From: Undibacterium sp. 5I1
GTDB lineage: Bacteria > Pseudomonadota > Gammaproteobacteria > Burkholderiales > Burkholderiaceae_D
Assembly: GCF_034314085.1 (NCBI RefSeq)
Contig: NZ_JAVIWI010000001.1
Location: 3,844,001-3,908,000, forward strand
Direction: 5' to 3'
DNA: 64,000 bases
The notes beneath the pieces are model-generated. The model saw only the letters and a list, made by a program, of their open reading frames with translations, had not been told where the DNA came from and did no database searches. A program made the translations under genes and the position numbers. Below, one piece after another: positions 36,451 to 44,847 of this stretch; within the stretch, counting starts at the first letter, position 1; each line of letters opens with the position of its first letter.

Positions 36451-36759
36451 ATGATAATGGTTAAATTTCAGCGACAGGATCAATATCTAGAGTTGTCTTT
36501 GGTTATAGACAATCCATTTCGCGATGACAGCTTATTGCAAGCAAAGTCAGGAAAAGTAAATTATCGTTTTTTTTTGCAAGAGTTAATTGTCAGTATAAAT
36601 GACAGAACGTTATTTTCAGCTCAATTTAATCCTTCAATGGCAGCCCAGCCCTTGCTTAAGTTTAGAGCCAAGCATGTGTTGAAAAATGATGTAGTCAATG
36701 TAGCGTGGCAAGATAATTTAGGTAAATCCGGCTTAGAAAAATTTAAAGTCACCGTTTAA
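36451..36759 (+). CDS. SoxZ-like protein
   Basis: 102 residues, the length of SoxZ. An immunoglobulin-like beta-sandwich pattern is visible, with ELIVSINDRTLFSAQFNPSMAAQPLLKFRAKH and VAWQDNLGKSG, close to the SoxZ consensus (a substrate-binding partner of SoxY). Four bases after the SoxY-like gene and 13 bases before gspE, so it is in the same operon as the secretion genes. No other sox genes are present, so a thiosulfate-oxidising role is unlikely. Confidence 0.65.
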   Translation: MIMVKFQRQDQYLELSLVIDNPFRDDSLLQAKSGKVNYRFFLQELIVSINDRTLFSAQFNPSMAAQPLLKFRAKHVLKNDVVNVAWQDNLGKSGLEKFKVTV

Positions 36760-36772
36760 CAGATCGCAAGAC

Positions 36773-38494
36773 ATGTCCATAACTCTGGCGCCTATTGGCA
36801 CCCTTTTAGTTGCCAAAAATCTGGTTACTGAACAAGATGTTGATCGCGCTTTACAGCTTCAAACACAACTCGGTGCAAAGTTAGGACAGATATTAATCCG
36901 CATAGGTGCTATTTCTGAAGATAATTTATTGCCTGTGCTGGCACAACAGCTAGATATGCCCTTGCTGGACGAAATTTTATTGCCGACAACCGCCACGGTT
37001 GTTGAGGATGCCGCTCACTTGGGGCAGCTGAGCATAGATTGGTTGCTGGAACAAGAAACGGTCATCTGGGAAAATGCAGAGGGCGTTATTGAATGTGCCT
37101 CACCTCATCCGCTCAACAGTTTTGCTCGTGAAACTCTAGCAAACGCTTTTAATCACCATACTTTGCATTGGAGTTTTATTCGCTCCAGAGACGTAGAGCG
37201 AATTCGCAATATGTTGCGGTCAGATGCCATTTCTACTGCTTTTTCAGATGAAGTTGCACATTTGCGAGAGTTAGCCGAAGAAGCTCCCGTTATTGAGCTA
37301 GTCAATAATACTTGGGGTCAGGCAATTGATATCGGGGCTTCAGATATTCACATTGAGCCAGAAGAACACGGATTTGAAATTCGATTTCGAGTAGATGGTA
37401 TTTTGAGTACCAAGATGGCATTTGGACGAGATCGCTTTGATGCCGTTGTATCTCGAATAAAATTAATTTCTGGTCTCGATATCGCCGAACGCCGCTTACC
37501 GCAAGATGGACGTATCAGTATTCGAGCGAGTGGTATCGACATTGATATCCGTGTATCTGTTATTCCTGGTGTTCATGGAGAATCGATAGTTCTGCGTTTG
37601 CTGCCTAAGGAGCGCAAAGATTTTAGCCTGAAGCGACTAGGTATGGAGGAGGATCATCTCAGTAAGTTCCGTCAATGGATTAAAGAGCCACATGGGATTG
37701 TGCTGGTTACAGGACCGACTGGCTCAGGTAAAAGTACCAGTTTATATGCCGCGTTAGCTGAAGCTAATGACAGGCAAAAAAAGATCATAACGGTTGAAGA
37801 TCCGGTCGAATACAAGATGGACGGGATTACTCAAATCCAAACTCATGCCGATATCGACTACACATTTTCACGAGCGCTTAGAGCTATTTTGCGGCATGAT
37901 CCAGACATTATCATGATTGGTGAAATCCGGGATCTTGAGACGGCAGAGATCGCGGTACAGTCCGCATTAACTGGTCATATGGTATTTTCTACATTGCACA
38001 CCAATGATGCGATAGGGGCGTTTAACCGATTGATTGACATGGGCCTTGAGCCATTTCTAGTGGCCTCATCGCTGCGTGCGGTACAAGCACAACGTCTGGT
38101 GCGCCGTCTATGCTCTCATTGCGCGAAGCCGGTAAGTGATGAAGAAATGTTGCAATTGGCACCAGCAGAGTTCAGGTCTCAGTTATCGGATTTGAGTGAG
38201 CGTTTTCCAGATTTACTCTCTGCTACGGCAAGATGGCATCATGCCGTAGGCTGTCCGCAATGTCAGCAAACTGGTTATCGAGGCCGCGTGGGTATTTATG
38301 AGTTCGTAGAGGTCACGACTGAATTGCAAGCCGCCATTGTGCAGCGCATGCCAGCGCATGAAATCAATTTGCTGGCGCGTAAAAATGGGTATAGAAATTT
38401 AAGAGAAGACGGCTTCGTCAAGGCCAGAAACGGTATGACAACGATTGATGAAGTCATGCGTGTAACTGGACTCAGTAATCAGGTAGTTGCATAG
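36773..38494 (+). CDS. gspE: Type II secretion ATPase GspE
   Basis: 573 residues. An N-terminal MshEN/N1E domain (about 1-150) is followed by the secretion ATPase core: Walker A GPTGSGKSTSLYAA, Asp box VEDPVEYKMDGITQIQ, Walker B LRHDPDIIMIGEIRD and His box GHMVFSTLHTND. A zinc-binding tetracysteine is present (RRLCSHC ... GCPQCQQTGYRGR). It powers pseudopilus assembly at the inner membrane. First core gene of the operon; it overlaps gspF by 1 base. Confidence 0.95.
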   Translation: MSITLAPIGTLLVAKNLVTEQDVDRALQLQTQLGAKLGQILIRIGAISEDNLLPVLAQQLDMPLLDEILLPTTATVVEDAAHLGQLSIDWLLEQETVIWENAEGVIECASPHPLNSFARETLANAFNHHTLHWSFIRSRDVERIRNMLRSDAISTAFSDEVAHLRELAEEAPVIELVNNTWGQAIDIGASDIHIEPEEHGFEIRFRVDGILSTKMAFGRDRFDAVVSRIKLISGLDIAERRLPQDGRISIRASGIDIDIRVSVIPGVHGESIVLRLLPKERKDFSLKRLGMEEDHLSKFRQWIKEPHGIVLVTGPTGSGKSTSLYAALAEANDRQKKIITVEDPVEYKMDGITQIQTHADIDYTFSRALRAILRHDPDIIMIGEIRDLETAEIAVQSALTGHMVFSTLHTNDAIGAFNRLIDMGLEPFLVASSLRAVQAQRLVRRLCSHCAKPVSDEEMLQLAPAEFRSQLSDLSERFPDLLSATARWHHAVGCPQCQQTGYRGRVGIYEFVEVTTELQAAIVQRMPAHEINLLARKNGYRNLREDGFVKARNGMTTIDEVMRVTGLSNQVVA

Positions 38495-39696
38495 TGGCTT
38501 ATCGTTACGAAGCCAGCTCTGGTAGCGGCAAACTGGTTGAGGGGCAGATAGAAGCGCCGAGTGAAGCTGAGGCGATGCGTCTTCTAAAGCAACAAGGATT
38601 AACGCCTATTGCTCTCGAAGCAATCGCAACTACATTGGCTAAGCAGGCTAAAAATCGTCGTTCAGTTAGTGCGCAAGATAAAATATTGATGGTTCGGGAG
38701 CTGGCAACTCTTTTAGCCGCTGGCGTGCCATTGGCAGAAGCCATTCAATCAATGGGGGAGGCCTCCGGTGGCTCGCCAGTCGGCGTTGCCGCGACTAAGG
38801 TATATCAAGCTTTGCGCAGTGGCGGAAAACTTTCTACTGCGCTACTGGATAGCAGTATCGAGTTTCCAGATTACTTGATTCAATTGGTCTCTGCCGGAGA
38901 AATGACGGGCAAACTGGCTAGCTCCTTGCATCATGCAGCAGACCAGATGGAGTACGAACAAAAAGTGCGCCAGGAGATGCGCAATGCATTAACTTACCCA
39001 GGCGTGCTCGTCAGCTCCGGTATTTTGGCTACCTTGTTGATTTTTATTGTTGTGGTTCCGAAGTTTGCGGGGTTGCTCAAAAATAGTAAGGGCAAGTTGC
39101 CAGAGATTTCGGTATGGGTGCTGCAAACGGGCTTATTCGTGAAAGACAATTTGCTCCTACTTGTTATTGTTGCTGGTGCTGCGATTGCTTTAGTCGTTAG
39201 CGTTTTGTCGCGCCCTGCGATTCGACAAAAGCTGTGGGATGGTCTGTCTCGCATGCCGCTAATTGGTTCATGGTTGGTAGAAACCGAGATAGGGCGTTGG
39301 GCTGGTATGTTATCTACGCTGCTTGAAAATAAAGTCCCTATCATCAAAGCGATGGAACTAGCACAAGGCGGCGTACAAATTAGCCTGTTAAAGCAGCAAC
39401 TTGGACTCGCTGTAAAAGATTTAAAAGGCGGTAAATCTCTCGCCGATGCACTTGGTTTGCATAGGACATTGAACCCTATGGGCTTGAATCTTGTCAGAGT
39501 TGGCGAGCGCACGGGAGAGTTATCAACCACGCTAAAAACCTTATCTACCTTGCATACAAATGCTGGACATGAAAGGATGAAACACTTCTTGATTTTATTA
39601 GAACCTATTACCATCTTGCTGATAGGATCTGTCATAGGTTTGATCATGGCGGCGATTATGATGGCGATTACAAGTTTGAGCGATATTGCCGTCTAA
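38494..39696 (+). CDS. gspF: Type II secretion inner-membrane platform protein GspF
   Basis: 400 residues starting at a GTG whose G is the last base of the gspE stop. Two T2SSF domains (about 65-190 and 265-390) and three membrane helices. Conserved blocks: FPDYLIQLVSAGEMTGKLASSL and NPMGLNLVRVGERTGELSTTL. It works with GspE to assemble the pseudopilus. Confidence 0.95.
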   Translation: MAYRYEASSGSGKLVEGQIEAPSEAEAMRLLKQQGLTPIALEAIATTLAKQAKNRRSVSAQDKILMVRELATLLAAGVPLAEAIQSMGEASGGSPVGVAATKVYQALRSGGKLSTALLDSSIEFPDYLIQLVSAGEMTGKLASSLHHAADQMEYEQKVRQEMRNALTYPGVLVSSGILATLLIFIVVVPKFAGLLKNSKGKLPEISVWVLQTGLFVKDNLLLLVIVAGAAIALVVSVLSRPAIRQKLWDGLSRMPLIGSWLVETEIGRWAGMLSTLLENKVPIIKAMELAQGGVQISLLKQQLGLAVKDLKGGKSLADALGLHRTLNPMGLNLVRVGERTGELSTTLKTLSTLHTNAGHERMKHFLILLEPITILLIGSVIGLIMAAIMMAITSLSDIAV

Positions 39697-39750
39697 TTTT
39701 TCTCGTTTGCGGCTTTGACTACACATCAACGTTACTTATATTATTTACAC

Positions 39751-40209
39751 ATGAAATCACCTCGTTATTTATCTCGTAATTTAGGTTTTACTCTGATTGA
39801 GATGCTGGTTGTACTAGTGATTATTGGTTTGCTCGCTAGCTTGGTCGGACCTAAATTATTTGGAAAACTAGATTCCTCCAAAATTCAAACCGCACAAACG
39901 CAAGTCAAAATGCTCAAAGGTGCGTTAGAAACCATGCGCCTAGATATAGGTCGTTTCCCCACGCAAGCTGAGGGTTTGGCGTTGCTTAACACGCCTCCAT
40001 CAGACGAAAAAGTCAAAAGCAAATGGAAGGGGCCATACTTAGAAGAAGACTTGCCTCCTGATCCGTGGGGAGCTCCTTATTTGTACGCCGTACCTGGTCC
40101 AAATGGTAAACCTTTTGCTTTGTACTCTTTAGGTCCCGATGCTAATCAAAACGGCGAAGGCGCAATTGGCATCGTCCCTGCCAGCGAAAATGCTAATAAA
40201 GCGCAATAA
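39751..40209 (+). CDS. gspG: Major pseudopilin GspG
   Basis: About 152 residues from the ATG at 39751; a TTG-initiated form from 39715 is also open. Prepilin peptidase motif GFTLIEMLVVLVIIGLLASLVGPKLFGKLD, with cleavage after the glycine. The C-terminal globular part has GRFPTQAEGLALL, WKGPYLEEDLPPDPWGAPY and a final PDANQNGEGAIG, matching the calcium-binding loop of GspG. It is the main subunit of the pseudopilus. Confidence 0.94.
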   Translation: MKSPRYLSRNLGFTLIEMLVVLVIIGLLASLVGPKLFGKLDSSKIQTAQTQVKMLKGALETMRLDIGRFPTQAEGLALLNTPPSDEKVKSKWKGPYLEEDLPPDPWGAPYLYAVPGPNGKPFALYSLGPDANQNGEGAIGIVPASENANKAQ

Positions 40210-40630
40210 TTCTACCCTCCGGTCTGAGTCAGGTTTTACTCTGCTAGAGTTGTTAGTTGTACTTGCAATGATGGGCTTGCTGGGATCGATCGCAGTGCCT
40301 GCATTGGGTAAATTGCTGGATCGCATGCGCTACCGAGGTGAAAGAGAGAGCGTACTCGCACAACTGAGCAGCCTTAGCTATCGAAGTTATTTATTAGCGC
40401 AAGATTACACACTCCAAACTGATGCCAGAAATGGTATTGGTTATGACAAACTCAACGATGGTAGCAACGCAGTGGATTTACCAAAAGGATGGTCATTGAG
40501 TGTACCTACTCCGATCCACTACCAATTTAACGGCTATTGTTTGGGTGGTGTTGTAGTGATTAACTCACCCGACAACCCACCGGAATCAGTCAGACTAATT
40601 GCGCCGGTATGTGGGGTCGCAAATGAATAG
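40190..40630 (+). CDS. gspH: Minor pseudopilin GspH
   Basis: About 146 residues from the ATG at 40190, overlapping gspG by 20 bases; a longer start at 40139 would be buried further in gspG. Prepilin motif SGFTLLELLVVLAMMGLLGSIAVPAL, then a globular domain with the GspH-typical ending of short strands (NGYCLGGVVVINS). Position after gspG fits GspH. Confidence 0.85.
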   Translation: MLIKRNNSTLRSESGFTLLELLVVLAMMGLLGSIAVPALGKLLDRMRYRGERESVLAQLSSLSYRSYLLAQDYTLQTDARNGIGYDKLNDGSNAVDLPKGWSLSVPTPIHYQFNGYCLGGVVVINSPDNPPESVRLIAPVCGVANE

Positions 40631-41045
40631 GCAGCAGCAAGGATTCACTTTACTAGAAGCTATCGTCGCTCTTGCTTTGGTCGGTACCATCGGAATGACC
40701 TTATTCGCCTGGATCAATACCAGTATCATCTCACTTGGAAAAATTCAGGCAAGTAATGCCCGCAATGACGCTACCGCCAACGTAATCAATTACATGCAAG
40801 CCGTCAATCCCATGCTAAATCCTGATGGAGGCGCCGAATTTGGTGCTTACAGGATTAGTTGGAAGTCACAGGTATTCGGCCCTGTTGCAGACAACGTTGG
40901 GTACCCTATCGGTATAGGACTTTATAAAGTTGGACTGTATGATGTAGAGGTCAAGGCGCAGACAGCAGACGATCCATCATGGTTTACATTACATCTAAAG
41001 CTTTCAGGATATAAAAAAGTACGTGAAAAAGCCAATCTATTTTAA
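40623..41045 (+). CDS. gspI: Minor pseudopilin GspI
   Basis: About 140 residues from the ATG at 40623, overlapping the gspH stop by 8 bases, with GGGGTC upstream. Prepilin motif QGFTLLEAIVALALVGTIGM; the LLEA(I/V)VALA pattern is typical of GspI. Part of the pseudopilus tip complex I-J-K. Confidence 0.85.
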   Translation: MNRQQQGFTLLEAIVALALVGTIGMTLFAWINTSIISLGKIQASNARNDATANVINYMQAVNPMLNPDGGAEFGAYRISWKSQVFGPVADNVGYPIGIGLYKVGLYDVEVKAQTADDPSWFTLHLKLSGYKKVREKANLF

Positions 41046-41649
41046 ACATCGGCGTGGATTTACGATTCTCGAAATGATAGTAGTAATCGCATTAACCAGC
41101 ATGATAGTAATGATATTGTTGCAAGCCTTGCAGCATGTCATGGGCTTACATTATCGCTTTGGTCTGGAGTTTGATCGCAACCGGCAAGAGGCAATGCGCC
41201 AGTCTTGGCTGAGTCAGATGATAGAGGGGCTTCAGCCCGACGTTGCAGATGGGGTCAATCAATTCAAGGGTGATCAACGTGAGTTAAAAGGATTAACCAA
41301 CTCTGCTTTTACACAACATTATGGTGCCCCCACGCCCTTTGCACTAAGGCTCCGTTACCAATCCGATCAGAACCGCACAATTATCGAGTACCGAGAGGCC
41401 AACAAAGAAGATAAAGTAATTACTTTATTTAGCTGGACTGGGCGCAGAGGGAGTTTTATTTATCTCGATAAAAAACAGCAAGCACACGATACGTGGCCTC
41501 CAGAACTGGATCACAGCCAACAAATCCCTAACAGTATCCAATTAGAGACAGATCGGGACGGTCACCCTTGGGTTCTTGCCCTAAAGCCAGCTGGTCCTGT
41601 CAATCCTATGCCCGATCCAAGCAAAATATTTGCGGATGTAATGCAATGA
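41023..41649 (+). CDS. gspJ: Minor pseudopilin GspJ
   Basis: 208 residues from a GTG at 41023, overlapping gspI by 23 bases. Prepilin motif RGFTILEMIVVIALTSMIVMILL, followed by a larger globular domain (about 160 residues), as expected for GspJ. The stop overlaps the gspK start (ATGA). Confidence 0.82.
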   Translation: MKKPIYFKHRRGFTILEMIVVIALTSMIVMILLQALQHVMGLHYRFGLEFDRNRQEAMRQSWLSQMIEGLQPDVADGVNQFKGDQRELKGLTNSAFTQHYGAPTPFALRLRYQSDQNRTIIEYREANKEDKVITLFSWTGRRGSFIYLDKKQQAHDTWPPELDHSQQIPNSIQLETDRDGHPWVLALKPAGPVNPMPDPSKIFADVMQ

Positions 41650-42653
41650 AAAGACAAAATGGTTTTGTGCTAGTCGCTACGCTCTGGATTTTGGCAACCA
41701 TAACGATCGCAGCCGCTTATTTTGCACAACGCATTGCTAACTCCATTGAATTAGCCCAGCAGTATGATCAGCATATTAAGAGTCGTATTGCCTGTAGTGA
41801 TAGTAAGTCTGAAATCACGTATTTAATGTCAACTCGCAATTTCAGTCTTTTTGGACTAGGTGATGTTAATACCCATTTTTCCTTAGATAATCGTCCTTAT
41901 AAAATGGAAGGGGATTGTATTGCACGTCTGCAAGATACGAGAGGACTGTACCCAATTAACGGTATTTCGCGTGAAGCACTTGGGATATTGTTGACTGAAA
42001 GAAAAGTACCTGTGGCTGCTTACGATCAGTTGTATGACACTTTAATGGATTATATTGCCCCCAATCCCCAGCTCCACCGACTAAATGGCGTCACTTTACA
42101 AGATTATCAAAATGCAGGATTACCCAAACCGTTTGGTCGCCCCTTGATTACTCCTGATCAACTGCGTAATGTGTATGGTTGGTCAGCACAGAAAAGTTTA
42201 TGGGAGGGAGATACTCCATTTACGGATTCGATTACAACAGCTCTTAACGTTGGAATGAATCCTAATACCGCCCCCATATCGGTATTGATGACATTGCCAG
42301 GGATTACTTTGCCAGGTGCAGAACTAATCGTTAAATACCGCGCGATAGAATTAATACAAGGGGAGACACAGCTTGCCCAGTTGGCAGGCTTAGATCCGCA
42401 AAAACTAGTCCTAAAAATTTTAGCCTTACCCTCAGACACAACACGTGTAAGTTTAGGAACTAGCAGTCAGGCGACTTCCATCAGATATAATATAAAGCTA
42501 ACCCCAGATGCGTCCGAAGCTCCATGGCGCATTGATTATTACTATTCAATTTCACAACGGATAACCCAAAAAAACGATGACGCAATACCGTCAAATCCTT
42601 TCGAACTTGAGAAGGCGCCTCCCCCCCCAGCGAAGGCTGCTCTTAACTTCTAA
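41646..42653 (+). CDS. gspK: Minor pseudopilin GspK
   Basis: About 335 residues from the ATG at 41646 (ATGA overlap with gspJ); an earlier in-frame ATG at 41568 would put 26 polar residues before the signal. Prepilin-like N terminus NGFVLVATLWILATITIAAAYFAQ, and a large helical insertion with LNVGMNPNTAPISVLMTLPGIT, a GspK hallmark. The C terminus is proline-rich (EKAPPPPAKAALNF) and lies in the 77-base overlap with gspL. Confidence 0.85.
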   Translation: MKRQNGFVLVATLWILATITIAAAYFAQRIANSIELAQQYDQHIKSRIACSDSKSEITYLMSTRNFSLFGLGDVNTHFSLDNRPYKMEGDCIARLQDTRGLYPINGISREALGILLTERKVPVAAYDQLYDTLMDYIAPNPQLHRLNGVTLQDYQNAGLPKPFGRPLITPDQLRNVYGWSAQKSLWEGDTPFTDSITTALNVGMNPNTAPISVLMTLPGITLPGAELIVKYRAIELIQGETQLAQLAGLDPQKLVLKILALPSDTTRVSLGTSSQATSIRYNIKLTPDASEAPWRIDYYYSISQRITQKNDDAIPSNPFELEKAPPPPAKAALNF

Positions 42654-43716
42654 AGCGCCGCAAGACAAACCAGGTAATACCTTTTTGCCTAGGCAGATTG
42701 TTATTGGGCGCTCCTTTTGTCGTTTTTCAAGATTTGATCTCAAGACGATTCCGCCGAAACGTCGTCAACAAGCCTTGCAGCTGCAACTTAAGCAATGGGC
42801 GCCTTTTGCTAGACCAGAATTTGCCATCATATTTGAGCAAAACGCTGCGCTGGTGTGGTGCTGGGATGCCGCATGGCTTGCGCAACAGCGTCAAGAACTG
42901 CCTAAACTATGGATGCAAGCCCAAGCGATACCTGAGTCTGCACTCTATCCCTTGCAAGAGAGTGGCGTCAGATTAGTCAAATGTTTTGATGGCGCAGAGG
43001 CACAATGTTGGCAAGACAAGCAACTGATTGGTAGTCGCTGGTGGCCACAAACGCCTGTCCTTGATGACTACGTTAATTTTTGTCGCGAAGTGGGTTATAC
43101 CGTCGCTGGTCTTGAAAAACTTCCCGCCATTCAATCTTTGTCCATACAAGCCCAGCCATGGGAGCCAGTTATATCTGGCGGTGGCCTCACTGGCGGCAGT
43201 CCGGCGATTGAACAATGGCTCTATGCAGTCTTATTTTTATGTGTTGCGTTCCCCTATGGGTGGTACACGTTGCGCCAGCAGCAAATCAGCAATGCGATTG
43301 AGCAAAATCGGCAAGAGCTGAGCAAACTGACTGGTCAAGCTAATAGTTTGATACAAGCCAGAGAAAAAGCACTTAAAGCAATCGAAGAGATAAAAACTCG
43401 GCAGCAACTTGATCCTTACCCGTCGCAATTGGATCTAATGTCCGCAGTGGCAGAGACTCTGCCAACTGATACACGTATACGCGAATGGGAGTTTCAGGAA
43501 GGCAAATTACGCATCGTCATCATGCCGGGATTGGAAGTTCCCTCACGTGCCGACATCACCAAAGCATTGCTAAATACAGGGCGTTTTATAGAGGTGCAAA
43601 ATTTGCTGGCGCGAGATCAAAAAAGTCTCGCTTTTCGAATGACTGTTTTACCGAAGCCGGGTGTTGTTTTGCCTCAAGATAATCTCTCTACAGACGGGAA
43701 GGGAAAAAATGGCTGA
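42577..43716 (+). CDS. gspL: Type II secretion assembly protein GspL/PilN-like
   Basis: 379 residues. The first 200 form a cytoplasmic, actin-like/PilM-like region, a single membrane helix follows (about 213-233, WLYAVLFLCVAFPYGWYTL), then a coiled coil and a ferredoxin-like periplasmic domain as in GspL and PilN. It links GspE to the pseudopilus and GspM. The chosen ATG overlaps gspK by 77 bases, unusually long; the first 30 residues are Arg-rich and not typical, so a later non-ATG start is possible. Confidence 0.75.
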   Translation: MTQYRQILSNLRRRLPPQRRLLLTSKAPQDKPGNTFLPRQIVIGRSFCRFSRFDLKTIPPKRRQQALQLQLKQWAPFARPEFAIIFEQNAALVWCWDAAWLAQQRQELPKLWMQAQAIPESALYPLQESGVRLVKCFDGAEAQCWQDKQLIGSRWWPQTPVLDDYVNFCREVGYTVAGLEKLPAIQSLSIQAQPWEPVISGGGLTGGSPAIEQWLYAVLFLCVAFPYGWYTLRQQQISNAIEQNRQELSKLTGQANSLIQAREKALKAIEEIKTRQQLDPYPSQLDLMSAVAETLPTDTRIREWEFQEGKLRIVIMPGLEVPSRADITKALLNTGRFIEVQNLLARDQKSLAFRMTVLPKPGVVLPQDNLSTDGKGKNG

Positions 43717-44377
43717 CAGCTTGCAGACTCAGCTAGCGGCAAATCCGCGTTTGCGGATTGGTTTAGCAATAGTACTTGGCATACTTGGTACTTACCTCGT
43801 TTTAGACAAGGCAGAACAGGTCGATAAAAAACAAAAGGAATATCGCCGCCTCAGTATTAGTTTGGAACAAACGCGCCAACAAGCCACAGATATTGCATGG
43901 GTCTCCAGAGCAAAAGCGGCTAGTGACGCACTGATGGAATATCGTCAACGTGACTGGACCGACAGCAGTAACGGCCTTATTCAGTCCAAATGGAATGACG
44001 CTTTACAACTCATACTGGCGCAAGAAAAAGCCGTTAATTCTTCAGTCACAATGTCTGATAATTTAAGTGACAACAACACCCTCAATAAGACTGAAGATGG
44101 TCAATTTTTTATTCCCGGCGTCATACCGATTAAGGCCAAACTACGATTTGAGGTCACGCCAAAATCGCTCTACAGCGTTTTTCAGACACTGGATTCAGGG
44201 AAGCAAGGCATCATCGTCGATACTTTTTCTTACCTTTGGATAGGCACCTCAGGCAGAGCTGAGCTTAACCTCAAAGCACTTGCACGCGTGAGTCGCCCTG
44301 CTGACGATAAAGAGAAGTCAGCGTCAGATAATACAAGTGAGTCTGCAGTAAGCAAAACACTGGCTAGAGGAGCATAA
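43709..44377 (+). CDS. gspM: Type II secretion assembly protein GspM-like
   Basis: About 222 residues from the ATG at 43709, with GGGAAGGGA 5 bases upstream; it overlaps gspL by 8 bases. One N-terminal membrane helix (RIGLAIVLGILGTYLVL), a coiled coil (about 38-62), then a small periplasmic domain. This is the layout of GspM/PilO, the partner of GspL. Sequence similarity alone is weak, so the name rests mainly on position and topology. Confidence 0.7.
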   Translation: MADSLQTQLAANPRLRIGLAIVLGILGTYLVLDKAEQVDKKQKEYRRLSISLEQTRQQATDIAWVSRAKAASDALMEYRQRDWTDSSNGLIQSKWNDALQLILAQEKAVNSSVTMSDNLSDNNTLNKTEDGQFFIPGVIPIKAKLRFEVTPKSLYSVFQTLDSGKQGIIVDTFSYLWIGTSGRAELNLKALARVSRPADDKEKSASDNTSESAVSKTLARGA

Positions 44378-44379
44378 GC

Positions 44380-44832
44380 ATGTGGCAAAAGTTTCGTTGG
44401 ACGATTATCGCCAGTATGTTGATTTTACTGCTCGGTATGATATTGATTAAATTATTGATGCCGCCATTGCCTGTAGTCAAATTACCCAAAAATCAAAATC
44501 AAGACTGGCAGATTGCTAGAGTTGGACAAGCAGATGCCAGTGCCACAATCTCACAACTCATCGGCAGAACTATTTGGGGTGAGTCCGCTGCAGGCGCTGC
44601 TTCCGGCAATGATAAGCCGTTGACGCCGCCAGACTGGCGTATCGCCGCCGTTATCAAGACGAGCAGTGCCAACCAGCTTGTGATTACTTTTAACGACAAC
44701 CCCTCCAATTTACAGACGCTCAACGTGGGCGACAAGTTGCCCGGCGGTTATCCGATTGTAAGGATCGAACAAAACTGGATTGTTCTCTCCATTAACGGTA
44801 AGCAAGCCATGCTCGCTGTCGGACGAAACTAA
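44380..44832 (+). CDS. GspC/GspN-like inner-membrane protein of the secretion system
   Basis: 150 residues: one N-terminal membrane helix (IIASMLILLLGMILIKLL) and a periplasmic homology-region-like domain (about 60-150) with TPPDWRIAAVIKTSSANQLVITF and NVGDKLPGGYPIVRIEQNWIVL, resembling the HR domain of GspC and short GspN/PilP-type proteins that contact the secretin. Two bases after gspM (GGAG 6 bases before the ATG) and 15 bases before gspD. Confidence 0.7.
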   Translation: MWQKFRWTIIASMLILLLGMILIKLLMPPLPVVKLPKNQNQDWQIARVGQADASATISQLIGRTIWGESAAGAASGNDKPLTPPDWRIAAVIKTSSANQLVITFNDNPSNLQTLNVGDKLPGGYPIVRIEQNWIVLSINGKQAMLAVGRN

Positions 44833-44847
44833 AAAGGGAAGTATCTA

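Noticed and set aside
35982..36759. A thiosulfate oxidation (Sox) system
   Set aside because: Only SoxY/SoxZ-like genes are present, the carrier cysteine is missing and there is no soxA, B, C, D or X nearby.
38994..39647. 217-codon open frame on the minus strand inside gspF
   Set aside because: It is the antisense shadow of a well-conserved gspF; the translation is Ser/Pro/Lys-rich without a recognisable family or start signal.
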